From the NCBI GenBank assembly GCA_020854975.1, contig JAHKLQ010000133.1, positions 1 through 7,467 of the forward strand: a stretch of DNA of 7,467 nt. Reading direction: 5' to 3'. Of the stretch, positions 1-6,067 are shown one piece after another. Below the pieces are notes generated by a model. It was not told the origin of the DNA. It was given only the letters and a program-made list of their open reading frames with translations, and ran no database searches. Made by a program: the position numbers and the translations under genes. Origin of the DNA: Methanobacterium sp. GTDB lineage: Archaea; Methanobacteriota; Methanobacteria; Methanobacteriales; Methanobacteriaceae. Numbering within the stretch: the stretch's first letter is position 1; each line of letters starts with the position of its first letter.

Positions 1-56
1 AAAATGGCATGTGCATGTCTTCCAGTACCAGTGTTATTAGTGTGTGTAATCTTCTT

Positions 57-78
57 TAAAAAATAATGCTAATAAAAT
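57..78 (-). terminator. T-rich candidate terminator after the pilin-like gene
   Basis: Read on the minus strand, this stretch about 35 nt past the stop codon contains ATTTTATTAGCATTATTTTTT, with a six-T run, and no clear hairpin. Archaeal RNA polymerase commonly terminates at such U-rich tracts. The call rests on base composition only. Confidence 0.35.
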
Positions 79-111
79 GTTTCTTCCTAAACTTCCCTTT
101 AAACACTGATA

Positions 112-543
112 TTATTTTACATAGATGCGAAAAGTGTAATTACCACAGTTTCGGGAGGCAGTTCCCAGGTTATCCGTTTCTTCCAGATCCAGTGTTCCAG
201 CCAGAACTTCACCATCTAACTGGTTTTCTTCGATTAAAAGATATTCTCTCTCTGGTAAATTTTTATCCAGAAAAGTGCAGGCAATTTCACCAGCATTATC
301 TATACTTGTTGCGCTGTTGTCTCCTGATGCAAGGGTGGAAGCCATCATCTCCAGAACAGACATTCCATTACCTTCCCGGTATTGAACCATCAGATCTATG
401 GTGTCATGGGCTTCCTGGGAGAGTTGGATTTGATTTGTGGATTCAGGGGATGCAGTGAGGTTGCTAACTCCAAAAAGAACAATCATGACTGGTATTAAAG
501 CCAAAACAGCATCCAAGGTGTATGCAAATCCTTTCTCATCCAT
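112..543 (-). CDS. Small pilin-like secreted or membrane-anchored protein
   Basis: This 143-residue protein starts with a short charged stretch (MDEKG), then a hydrophobic helix at about residues 6-26, then a polar, acidic domain that should lie outside the cell. That layout, with Lys-Gly just before the hydrophobic segment, matches archaeal type IV pilin-like or class III signal-peptide proteins; the usual Gln after KG is Phe here, so prepilin peptidase processing is uncertain. The only two cysteines in the mature part (89 and 133) could form a disulfide. An in-frame GTG lies three codons upstream (552), but it forms part of the sequence GTGA placed 5 nt before the ATG at 543, so that GTG is better read as ribosome binding site. 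The gene lies 73 nt downstream of the AIR-synthase-like gene on the same strand with no T-rich terminator between them, so co-transcription is possible. Exact role unknown. Confidence 0.7.
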   Translation of the reverse strand: MDEKGFAYTLDAVLALIPVMIVLFGVSNLTASPESTNQIQLSQEAHDTIDLMVQYREGNGMSVLEMMASTLASGDNSATSIDNAGEIACTFLDKNLPEREYLLIEENQLDGEVLAGTLDLEETDNLGTASRNCGNYTFRIYVK

Positions 544-616
544 ACAGTTCACATATTAATCTTATTTCTTTATTTCTTTAAGTTTTATCCTTAAATTCAC
601 CAGGTAAATGTTTTGA

Positions 617-1981
617 TCATTGATTTTCCCGTATCCTCTTGACAACGTTATCTTTTTTCTCAATTGCTTCAAGAGCCGCCCTTTCCACCTTTTGCTTCAT
701 CTCCTCGAAGTCTTCTGGATGCAGATCTCCCACCATCTTTTTGATCTTAGTGTAGGCTGCTTCACGGAACAGTGGTTTAAGTTCAGTTTCTCCCTGATCA
801 GACACTAAACGGGGAATTCCAGTATCATCAACTTCCCCAATACGCCCTATCCTAACTCCTGCTTTACTTATAACCTTTTCAACTTCACAAGCCACATCTT
901 CCGTGGCTACAATCATCAGAGAGTCTACTGAAACCCCTAGGGGGTCAATATCCAAGTTTTCCAGCATTTCCAGAACTTTGGGATTTACCAGTTGGCGGAT
1001 TTCATCTTCCCAGAAGGCCAGCCCCAATCCAGTGGTTTGGGATATCTCATGAGCATCACCTCTGAGTCCTCCATTGGTAACATCAGTCATGGCATGCACT
1101 TTTGGAAGAAGTCCTGCCTGGAGTAAGGCTTCTGAGGCCTGGATAAAACTGATATCCATGGTTTCCCACACCACATCAAAAAGACCATGATATAGTGCAG
1201 TGGTGGTTATGGTTCCTCCACCAGAACCTTCAGTTAAGAGGATCACATCACCTGCCTCGGCTCGTTTCCGGGCAGTAGGAGGATGTGGAGATATCCCCAC
1301 AGTACCCACGGCACTGACCAGTCGGTCTCCCAGGACCATGTCTCCGCCTACTCGGAGGGTGCTGCCAGCTACCAGGGGGACTCCAGTTAGTTCTGAGACA
1401 GCACAAACTCCTGCAGTGTAATCGAAGAGTTTACCCACTTCACCATCATCTGCCAGGTGCAGATCACTCAGGAGAGCTACTGGTTGGGATCCCATGACAC
1501 AAACATCGCGCATGGCAGCTCGAGCCACATGAAAACCTCCCAGGAAAGGGTATTCACTTAGTCGGGAGTGAATTCCATCCACTGCGGTGGTGATGTACAC
1601 TTCATCTACACCTGCGGGTGCTTTAACCACCCCTCCATCATCCTGGGCTGTGGGATTGATGAAAGCGTCGGTGTGGCTGCTTTTGACGATTTCTGCGATC
1701 TTACGATGGACAAAGAAGTCTCCTGCACCCCGGGATCCAACACCCATCTCCCCCATGCCCACTCCGGACTTAGGGTAATGTATGAGGTTTTTCAGTGATT
1801 CATCAGGATGTTCCTCAATTTTAAGAGTGTATTTGACTTCATCCAGCACGGCCTTTGCCATTTGGTTGGCCTGTTCTGGGTTGATGTCTTTAAACTCCAG
1901 TATCTTTTCCTGGAGGCTTTTTTGTACAGAGTCTTCGTCATGATCTACCAGGGCACGCCTGGTGAAACCTTCTATATCCAC
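617..1981 (-). CDS. AIR-synthase-like (HypE/SelD/PurM superfamily) protein
   Basis: A 454-residue protein with the two-domain AIR synthase fold. The N domain (about 105-230) has the metal/ATP motif DDGG at 114-117, a second acidic motif TAVDGIH around Asp135, and MRDVCVMG at 157-164, corresponding to the NDI..MG segment of PurM and HypE. The C domain (about 240-390) has the glycine loop EGSGGG at 251-256 and DVTNGGL at 300-306. Members use ATP to activate an amide, carbamoyl or selenide group. It is longer than HypE (about 330-350 residues): it has an extra helical N-terminal region of about 100 residues with a Gly-rich segment at 73-87, and a charged C-terminal helix. It lacks the C-terminal cysteine that HypE uses to carry the thiocyanate group, so a true HypE role is doubtful. 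The start is GTG, with AGAAGGTG ending 5 nt upstream. Substrate unknown. Confidence 0.85.
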   Translation of the reverse strand: MDIEGFTRRALVDHDEDSVQKSLQEKILEFKDINPEQANQMAKAVLDEVKYTLKIEEHPDESLKNLIHYPKSGVGMGEMGVGSRGAGDFFVHRKIAEIVKSSHTDAFINPTAQDDGGVVKAPAGVDEVYITTAVDGIHSRLSEYPFLGGFHVARAAMRDVCVMGSQPVALLSDLHLADDGEVGKLFDYTAGVCAVSELTGVPLVAGSTLRVGGDMVLGDRLVSAVGTVGISPHPPTARKRAEAGDVILLTEGSGGGTITTTALYHGLFDVVWETMDISFIQASEALLQAGLLPKVHAMTDVTNGGLRGDAHEISQTTGLGLAFWEDEIRQLVNPKVLEMLENLDIDPLGVSVDSLMIVATEDVACEVEKVISKAGVRIGRIGEVDDTGIPRLVSDQGETELKPLFREAAYTKIKKMVGDLHPEDFEEMKQKVERAALEAIEKKDNVVKRIRENQ

Positions 1982-1986
1982 ACTTA

Positions 1987-1994
1987 CACCTTCT
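1987..1994 (-). promoter_or_regulatory. Ribosome binding site for the GTG-started AIR-synthase-like gene
   Basis: The minus strand reads AGAAGGTG, then TAAGT, then GTG. The AGGTG core pairs with the archaeal 16S rRNA 3' end, and the 5-nt spacing fixes the GTG at 1981 as the start; no ATG start is available nearby. An AT-rich TATA-like element (TTTAAATATAAG, 2004-2015) lies just upstream, but it is too close for a leader that would include this site. Confidence 0.6.
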
Positions 1995-2037
1995 TTAGTA
2001 TTACTTATATTTAAAATTTTCTTACAAAATTTGTTTT

Positions 2038-2053
2038 GGAAAATGAAAAATAA
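2038..2053 (-). terminator. T-rich candidate terminator after hisH
   Basis: Within 20 nt of the hisH stop the minus strand reads TTATTTTTCATTTTCC, two T runs without a hairpin. This fits U-tract termination in archaea and suggests that hisH and the AIR-synthase-like gene are separate transcripts, at least in part. Confidence 0.4.
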
Positions 2054-2056
2054 TCG

Positions 2057-2665
2057 TTAAACTCTTTTAATGAAGTTTTTTAATATTTCCAGACCCACAG
2101 CCCCACTTTTTTCAGGGTGAAACTGAGTGGCGAATACATTGTCCTGGGACACCATGGCAGGAACTTCCACACCATAATCAACTGTGGCTGTGATGATTTC
2201 ATCATCATCTGGTTGCACATAATAGGAGTGGACGAAATACATGTAGTCATGGCCTATTCCTTCAAGTAAAGGAGATTTTTGTCGAATGTTAAGGTTGTTC
2301 CAACCCATATGAGGGATTTTAAGACCATCTTTTCTTAGGGTTTCTGGGAAGCGCACCACCTTCCCTGGAAAGACATCCAATCCTTTAACCTCCGGACTTT
2401 CCTCACTCTCGCTGAAAAGAACCTGTAAACCCAGACAAACTCCTAAAAATGGTTTATCATCACTTATATGTTGGTGGATGATATCTTCATATTTTCTGAG
2501 GTTGTCCATGGCAGTTCCGAAGGCACCAACTCCGGGAAGGATCAGTGCATCAGCTTTTTCCAGCTCACTTTTATCCTGGGTTACCAGAACCTCTGCACCT
2601 ATACGGTGAAATCCATTGCGGATGCTTTTGAGGTTTCCACTGCCGTAATCTATAATAGCTATCAT
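2057..2665 (-). CDS. hisH: Imidazole glycerol phosphate synthase subunit HisH (glutamine amidotransferase)
   Basis: HisH hydrolyses glutamine and channels ammonia to HisF, which converts PRFAR to imidazole glycerol phosphate and AICAR in cytoplasmic histidine synthesis. The 202-residue length is normal for the family. It is a class I amidotransferase domain throughout: the family N-terminus IIDYGSGN at 4-11, the oxyanion-loop segment LPGVGAFG at 43-50, the nucleophile elbow GVCLGLQ with Cys77, and the His-Glu pair of the triad in FHPEKS (His183, Glu185). MGWNN at 120-124 and FVHSYY at 144-149 are also typical of HisH. No hisF or other his gene is in the window, so the pathway is dispersed here. 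The ATG at 2665 is forced by an in-frame TAA four codons upstream. It has only a weak ribosome binding site; a TATA-like AAGATATG about 24 nt upstream would suit a nearly leaderless mRNA. Confidence 0.96.
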   Translation of the reverse strand: MIAIIDYGSGNLKSIRNGFHRIGAEVLVTQDKSELEKADALILPGVGAFGTAMDNLRKYEDIIHQHISDDKPFLGVCLGLQVLFSESEESPEVKGLDVFPGKVVRFPETLRKDGLKIPHMGWNNLNIRQKSPLLEGIGHDYMYFVHSYYVQPDDDEIITATVDYGVEVPAMVSQDNVFATQFHPEKSGAVGLEILKNFIKRV

Positions 2666-2683
2666 AACTCTGCATTAAATTTT

Positions 2684-2693
2684 TACATATCTT
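2684..2693 (-). promoter_or_regulatory. Candidate TATA element for hisH
   Basis: The minus strand has AAGATATGTA centred about 24 nt before the hisH ATG. That distance would put the transcription start at or next to the start codon, which agrees with the lack of a good ribosome binding site. The match to the archaeal consensus TTTATATA is only partial. Confidence 0.25.
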
Positions 2694-2716
2694 AACCAAA
2701 TTGTAATGTCACCTTA

Positions 2717-2734
2717 GATTAAAAAAGAAATTAA
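2717..2734 (-). terminator. T-rich candidate terminator after the nucleotidyltransferase gene
   Basis: Directly after the TGA stop the minus strand reads TTAATTTCTTTTTTAATC, including a six-T run. It is a plausible archaeal U-tract terminator separating this gene from hisH 69 nt further on. Confidence 0.45.
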
Positions 2735-3742
2735 TCATCTGACATCATAGTAGTCCCTGACTCGGACTGTGTCGTTAGGATGTGGGGTGGATATTTCGTG
2801 GAGTACGGTGTTTTCCATGGCTACAATGGTGTGATTTTCCAGTGGTTTGATACGAATGGTGTCATTTTTACCAAAATACTCTTTACGATCTTCAAATTCT
2901 ATGTATCCGGCTCCGCTGAGGATGTACATGGTTTCATCCTTTTTGGGATGGTGATGGTAGGAAGTTTGGTAGCCTTCCCTGATGAATAACTCCTTGGTCA
3001 AATATTTTTCCGTGTTTATCAGTACCTTTTCATATCCCCATGGTTTGTCTTCCCGGTTCTGGTACTCTTTACGGATTTCTTCCAGTTCTTTGGAGGTGTC
3101 AATAGCCATCCAGAATAATCCTTCTTCCTGATAGTAGCCCAGTTGATTGTTTTTGGCGTACATAGGGAACACAGTTTTTTCAATATCTCCGATATCAAAG
3201 TCACCAAAGTCTATTTTGCCTTTAGTGAAGTAAACTCCTCCGTTAATAAAGTAATCAAGTACAGGCTTTTCTTTGAAAGATACCAGGCGATCTCCGCTGA
3301 TTTCGACTATGCCGTAAGGAGATATCATGTGGGTGATGAATAAGGATAAAGGGTAGTCTGATTTTTCCCCCTGTTCTATCATCTTTTTAATATTGAGATC
3401 TGCTACCACATCCCCGTTACGTATAATACATTGCTTATCATCCCCAACAGCTTCCATTCCAAGTTTTATTGCATTAAGGGTCCCGAGAGGTTTGTCTTCT
3501 TCAACATATTCGATTTTAACCCCCATATATTCGTTCCCAAATCTTTCCCGGATTTTATCACTTAAAAATCCTGTTAAAAGGAAAACCTGAGTAACACCTG
3601 CATTTTTAAAGTCAAAAAGCTGTTTATCCAGGATAGTGTAATCCTCTTTAATTTCAACGAGGGGTTTGGGAACCCTTTCGGTTAGGGGCCTTAATCTTTT
3701 TCCAAATCCTCCACAGAGTATCATACCTACTGTACTGGTCAT
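2735..3742 (-). CDS. Sugar-phosphate nucleotidyltransferase with C-terminal cupin domain
   Basis: The predicted 335-residue protein should make an NDP-sugar from a sugar 1-phosphate and an NTP in the cytoplasm, for glycan or cell-surface synthesis. The N-terminal Rossmann-type transferase domain (about 5-228) has [11 protein letters not shown] at 11-21, PKPL at 25-28, PLGTLNAI at 85-92 and the metal-binding Asp111 in RNGD. The C-terminal cupin (about 234-335) begins with PWG at 234-236, as in type II mannose-6-phosphate isomerase domains, and has HHH at 263-265, Glu270 and His304 as likely metal ligands. The order resembles bifunctional ManC-type enzymes, but it is much shorter than their roughly 470 residues; the transferase part looks more like RmlA- or HddC-type enzymes. 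Sugar and nucleotide specificity cannot be read. An in-frame ATG at 3763 would add seven residues; the ATG at 3742 is preferred because GGTGAT lies just before it. Confidence 0.85.
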   Translation of the reverse strand: MTSTVGMILCGGFGKRLRPLTERVPKPLVEIKEDYTILDKQLFDFKNAGVTQVFLLTGFLSDKIRERFGNEYMGVKIEYVEEDKPLGTLNAIKLGMEAVGDDKQCIIRNGDVVADLNIKKMIEQGEKSDYPLSLFITHMISPYGIVEISGDRLVSFKEKPVLDYFINGGVYFTKGKIDFGDFDIGDIEKTVFPMYAKNNQLGYYQEEGLFWMAIDTSKELEEIRKEYQNREDKPWGYEKVLINTEKYLTKELFIREGYQTSYHHHPKKDETMYILSGAGYIEFEDRKEYFGKNDTIRIKPLENHTIVAMENTVLHEISTPHPNDTVRVRDYYDVR

Positions 3743-3745
3743 TTT

Positions 3746-3751
3746 ATCACC
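3746..3751 (-). promoter_or_regulatory. Ribosome binding site deciding the nucleotidyltransferase start
   Basis: The minus strand reads GGTGAT-AAA-ATG, a strong anti-16S match just before the ATG at 3742. The upstream ATG at 3763 has no comparable site, and using it would place this motif inside the coding region. Confidence 0.55.
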
Positions 3752-3867
3752 ATCATTAGTCATTGTTTATTTTGTAAAAGAATATTTTATCAGTTTTTAT
3801 TGATTAGGTTTACCCAATTTTCACCAAGTAATTCTCAATTTATTGTTGGCTATACTATTAAGTCAGT

Positions 3868-3879
3868 TATATATAAAAA
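3868..3879 (-). promoter_or_regulatory. Strong TATA-like box, candidate promoter of the nucleotidyltransferase gene
   Basis: The minus strand contains TTTTTATATATAA, which includes the exact archaeal consensus TTTATATA. A start site about 25 nt downstream would give a 5' leader of roughly 100 nt. The element is nearly symmetric, so it could also be read on the plus strand, but no plus-strand gene follows. The T run could instead be part of the 3' end of the cfbD transcript. Confidence 0.4.
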
Positions 3880-3906
3880 TTCACCAACCTTCCAGATGGA
3901 GAGAGG

Positions 3907-3937
3907 TTCAGTTTTAAACTATTTTTTTAACTCTGAA
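3907..3937. repeat. Imperfect inverted repeat just downstream of cfbD
   Basis: The arms TTCAGTTTTAAA (3907-3918) and TTTAACTCTGAA (3926-3937) are complementary at 10 of 12 positions, with a 7-nt loop, starting 12 nt past the cfbD stop. It may form a 3' stem in the cfbD mRNA. A second small hairpin (3886-3908) follows, and then a T-rich stretch on the minus strand. The high AT content makes chance possible. Confidence 0.3.
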
Positions 3938-3948
3938 TTGTTCATCTC

Positions 3949-5022
3949 TCAATTATCTATCTTTTTTCTTAAAACAGTTCCAAAATCCGAGGCAACAATC
4001 TTGTCAGTGCCTAATGTTTTTGCATGTGCATCAAGTTCAGTGACCACCCAAGTGTATCCCAGCTTTTTAAGAGGTTCCACCAGTCGTGGACCATCGGTAA
4101 TGGCAATGGATTTGGTATTCAGTTTTTCAATGGGCAGGGCATGTGGTACACCTGCCACCACTACCAGGTCAAAGTTTTCATTTATCAAAAATTCCACAGC
4201 CTTTTCTCCAGTCACAGGATATTCATCTAATCCACCGGTTATTATATCCAACTTTAATCCTTCCTTATCTAGTTCATCCTGAATATTCTGGGCGTGCTGC
4301 CGGATACGAGGAAGTCCAGTTTCCAAATCCAGATTGGCAATTACAGTGGCAGTGTTTTCAGGATAAACATCTTTAAATGGCACCTTTAATATGTCCGCGA
4401 AGAGGTAAGATGTTTCTTTTTTAGCATTGAGAACCAGGGCAATTTTTTCTCCCTTTTCAAAGGCAGTTAACAGTTCCTGGGCAACTTTTTCTTTATCATC
4501 TCCATATGAGGGTGCTATGTATTTTCCCTGGGCCATTCCCCTGGTTTTTTCAATAAAAGTGGCCTGTTTAAGCATTTTACTTTGTCTTTCTGTTTCTTCG
4601 GAGGAAATTACACCTTCACGTTGGGCAGCTTCCAGAACAGCTATAGCTCCTTCAGTGTTATCTCCCTCACTCAAACCACCGTGAGATTCGACAGTTAGAA
4701 CTGTGGCTGGGATATTGGCATTATTAACAGCTTCACGCAAGTCTTCACCGATGATCATGCTGGCACAGGTTCCCACCACACCTACCAGTTGGGGATGGAA
4801 AAGTTCTTCCACTTCTCGCAGTGCCTCCTCTAGTTTATCTGATGCACCGAAGATGAAATCGTTCTCGGACATGGCAGTGGTAACCACACGCACTCCATCA
4901 TTTTCCAAAAGACGACCAGTGCGGAAACAGCAGCCGTGTGGTCCGTGGAGGATGATTACATCGGCGTTTAAATCTCTAAGAGTGTAAAGTGAAGCGGCAA
5001 TGGGGCTAGGTCGGGGATGCAA
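3949..5022 (-). CDS. cfbD: Ni-sirohydrochlorin a,c-diamide reductive cyclase catalytic subunit (F430 synthesis)
   Basis: CfbD is the NifD-like catalytic partner of the NifH-like reductase CfbC. The pair uses ATP and low-potential electrons to reduce and cyclise Ni-sirohydrochlorin a,c-diamide to seco-F430, the step before CfbE closes the last ring of coenzyme F430. The 357-residue protein has the recognisable family N-terminus [18 protein letters not shown] and [10 protein letters not shown] at 26-35. [11 protein letters not shown] begins at residue 84. Cys31, Cys32 and Cys86 are the only cysteines in the protein, fitting ligation of a 4Fe-4S cluster as in nitrogenase-like proteins. [16 protein letters not shown] in the middle is the expected NifD-type loop. 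The start codon is TTG, placed by the conserved N-terminus and by AGAGGTGA 7 nt upstream. cfbC and the other cfb genes are not in the window. Confidence 0.93.
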   Translation of the reverse strand: MHPRPSPIAASLYTLRDLNADVIILHGPHGCCFRTGRLLENDGVRVVTTAMSENDFIFGASDKLEEALREVEELFHPQLVGVVGTCASMIIGEDLREAVNNANIPATVLTVESHGGLSEGDNTEGAIAVLEAAQREGVISSEETERQSKMLKQATFIEKTRGMAQGKYIAPSYGDDKEKVAQELLTAFEKGEKIALVLNAKKETSYLFADILKVPFKDVYPENTATVIANLDLETGLPRIRQHAQNIQDELDKEGLKLDIITGGLDEYPVTGEKAVEFLINENFDLVVVAGVPHALPIEKLNTKSIAITDGPRLVEPLKKLGYTWVVTELDAHAKTLGTDKIVASDFGTVLRKKIDN

Positions 5023-5029
5023 GATAAAT

Positions 5030-5037
5030 TCACCTCT
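5030..5037 (-). promoter_or_regulatory. Strong ribosome binding site for the TTG-started cfbD
   Basis: The minus strand reads AGAGGTGA, then ATTTATC, then TTG. It is the best anti-16S match in the window, and its 7-nt spacing supports initiation at the TTG rather than at an internal ATG such as residue 51. Confidence 0.75.
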
Positions 5038-5099
5038 AAAAATTCATTAAATGCATTTTATCACGATTAACCGGGATTTATTCATAATTGTATGTTTTT

Positions 5100-5107
5100 A
5101 TTATATG
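5100..5107 (-). promoter_or_regulatory. Candidate TATA element for cfbD
   Basis: The minus strand has CATATAAT followed by AAAAACATA, about 80 nt before the TTG. Initiation 25 nt downstream would give a leader of about 55 nt containing the strong ribosome binding site. The palindrome at 5109-5124 abuts it on the upstream side, where transcription factor B would bind. Confidence 0.35.
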
Positions 5108-5108
5108 C

Positions 5109-5124
5109 AAATTTCATGAAATTT
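5109..5124. promoter_or_regulatory. Perfect 16-bp palindrome in the divergent promoter region, candidate operator
   Basis: AAATTTCATGAAATTT is identical to its reverse complement over all 16 bases. It sits between the start codons of cfbD and the divergent exoprotein gene, touching the cfbD TATA-like element. A dimeric repressor bound here could block the cfbD core promoter and perhaps the divergent one. The regulator is unknown, and the site does not match the NrpR operator pattern GGAA-N6-TTCC. Confidence 0.45.
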
Positions 5125-5153
5125 AGATTTATTTCATTAACATTAATCATAAT

Positions 5154-5161
5154 CATATAAC
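5154..5161 (+). promoter_or_regulatory. Candidate TATA element for the M14-like exoprotein gene
   Basis: CATATAAC lies about 55 nt before the ATG at 5212. A start site about 25 nt downstream would give a leader of about 30 nt that includes the GGTGAG ribosome binding site. The whole region is AT-rich, so the assignment is tentative. Confidence 0.3.
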
Positions 5162-5198
5162 TAATAGCACTATAATAAAGTTAATTTAATAATGTTCT

Positions 5199-5204
5199 GG
5201 TGAG
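5199..5204 (+). promoter_or_regulatory. Ribosome binding site deciding the exoprotein start
   Basis: GGTGAG is followed by 7 nt and then the ATG at 5212. The in-frame GTG at 5200 overlaps this motif and is therefore unlikely to be the start. Confidence 0.6.
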
Positions 5205-5211
5205 TAATCAT

Positions 5212-5967
5212 ATGAATTCTATGAGCCGGGAAATGTGGTTGTTGTTGGTGTTGATGGTAATTATAACTGCTTTGGCAGTTACCGTTGATTACACTAATGC
5301 TTCTAATATAACATCTTCTAATACCTCGTTCAATGTTTCTTCCAGGCAGATGGGGGTTGTTAAATCATGGGAACCTGCCAAATTCCTGGGTGAAAGGGAT
5401 TATGGGGCAGTGGTTCGTTATGGTCCTTATGGCAATCTCACCTCACCAGTAAAGGTGGCCTACATAGTTGGAGTACATCCCATGGAAACTAGGGCTCACC
5501 AGGCTATGATGTTAGCTTTAACCAATCAAAAATCATTAAAACATTGTTACTATATCTACCAGATAAATGTAACAAAAGATAGGGATGATTATACCCAGGG
5601 AAGAATAAACGGCCAGCAACTGGCCTATGATTTCGCGATACCGGATGTAGAAAAGGGTGAATATAACATGGTGGTGGATGTACACTCCACCAAAGGGGAT
5701 TATCCGGAGACCAAGTTCATATCAGTCCCGGTTCCAGACGAACGTTCCCTGTTCTTGGCACATTCAATAGTAAACAAAATAAATTGGCTTGTTTTTTATG
5801 TACCTCCCTTAGATGGTGGACCAACCAGTGGTCCTTATGTTACCATCCCCCTAATACGCTCTGGCACACCAACCATGGTGTTTGAGAACTACCGGTACCA
5901 GCCCTTTAATGAAACTTTGATACAGGCCCATGATTTTGTTCAAGTGGTTGATAATTTAAATTTTTAA
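5212..5967 (+). CDS. Membrane-anchored exoprotein with M14-like (carboxypeptidase/aspartoacylase) zinc-site pattern
   Basis: From the ATG at 5212 the protein has 251 residues. A hydrophobic segment at about 8-25 follows a short N-terminus carrying one Arg and should act as signal anchor, placing the rest outside the cell. Residues 29-43 hold four N-glycosylation sequons in a row, as in a glycosylated stalk; others lie at 75, 119 and 233. The soluble domain shows VGVHPME with His89 and Glu92, then VVDVHST with His158, matching the HxxE...H zinc ligands of M14-type hydrolases. Glu225 in GTPTMVFEN is a candidate catalytic base. At about 200 residues the domain is compact, closer to aspartoacylase or succinylglutamate desuccinylase types than to full carboxypeptidases. 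Substrate unknown; cell-wall peptide is one guess. It is transcribed divergently from cfbD and ends in a T-rich tract. Confidence 0.65.
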   Translation: MNSMSREMWLLLVLMVIITALAVTVDYTNASNITSSNTSFNVSSRQMGVVKSWEPAKFLGERDYGAVVRYGPYGNLTSPVKVAYIVGVHPMETRAHQAMMLALTNQKSLKHCYYIYQINVTKDRDDYTQGRINGQQLAYDFAIPDVEKGEYNMVVDVHSTKGDYPETKFISVPVPDERSLFLAHSIVNKINWLVFYVPPLDGGPTSGPYVTIPLIRSGTPTMVFENYRYQPFNETLIQAHDFVQVVDNLNF

Positions 5968-5990
5968 TTTTTTCTAATTTATTATTTTCC
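5968..5990 (+). terminator. T-rich candidate terminator after the exoprotein gene
   Basis: Immediately after the TAA the plus strand reads six Ts, then CTAATTTATTATTTTCC, with another T run at 5997-6001. No hairpin is evident. This is a good candidate for archaeal U-tract termination. Confidence 0.5.
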
Positions 5991-6067
5991 GAAAACTTTT
6001 TAGGATAATATTACAAATTGAGTTTAAAGAGGATACTAATTGGAAATACAATGGATTTAAGATTAAA

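Noticed and set aside
1..56. Possible 5' end of another minus-strand gene at the left edge
   Set aside because: One minus-strand frame stays open to the edge and holds two ATGs, but there is no convincing ribosome binding site and too little sequence to judge.
66..458. Plus-strand 130-codon open frame
   Set aside because: It lies antisense to the pilin-like gene, its translation has no domain-like pattern, and the opposite strand has a clear start site and signal-like N-terminus.
617..1981. Naming the AIR-synthase-like gene hypE or selD
   Set aside because: It lacks the HypE C-terminal cysteine and the SelD N-terminal Cys/Sec motif, so a specific symbol would overstate the evidence.
3019..3207. 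Minus-strand 62-codon frame inside the nucleotidyltransferase gene
   Set aside because: It is an alternative frame of a well-supported gene, with no motif and no ribosome binding site.
3820..3887. TTGGTGAA repeats on the minus strand as ribosome binding sites of small leader peptides
   Set aside because: The only frame that follows is a TTG-started six-codon one; nothing supports its translation.
3800..4282. Plus-strand 160-codon open frame
   Set aside because: Most of it is antisense to the cfbD 3' half, and its Ser/Phe-rich translation looks like a shadow of cfbD codons.
5200..5211. GTG at 5200 as start of the M14-like exoprotein
   Set aside because: The GTG is part of the GGTGAG ribosome binding site correctly spaced for the ATG at 5212.
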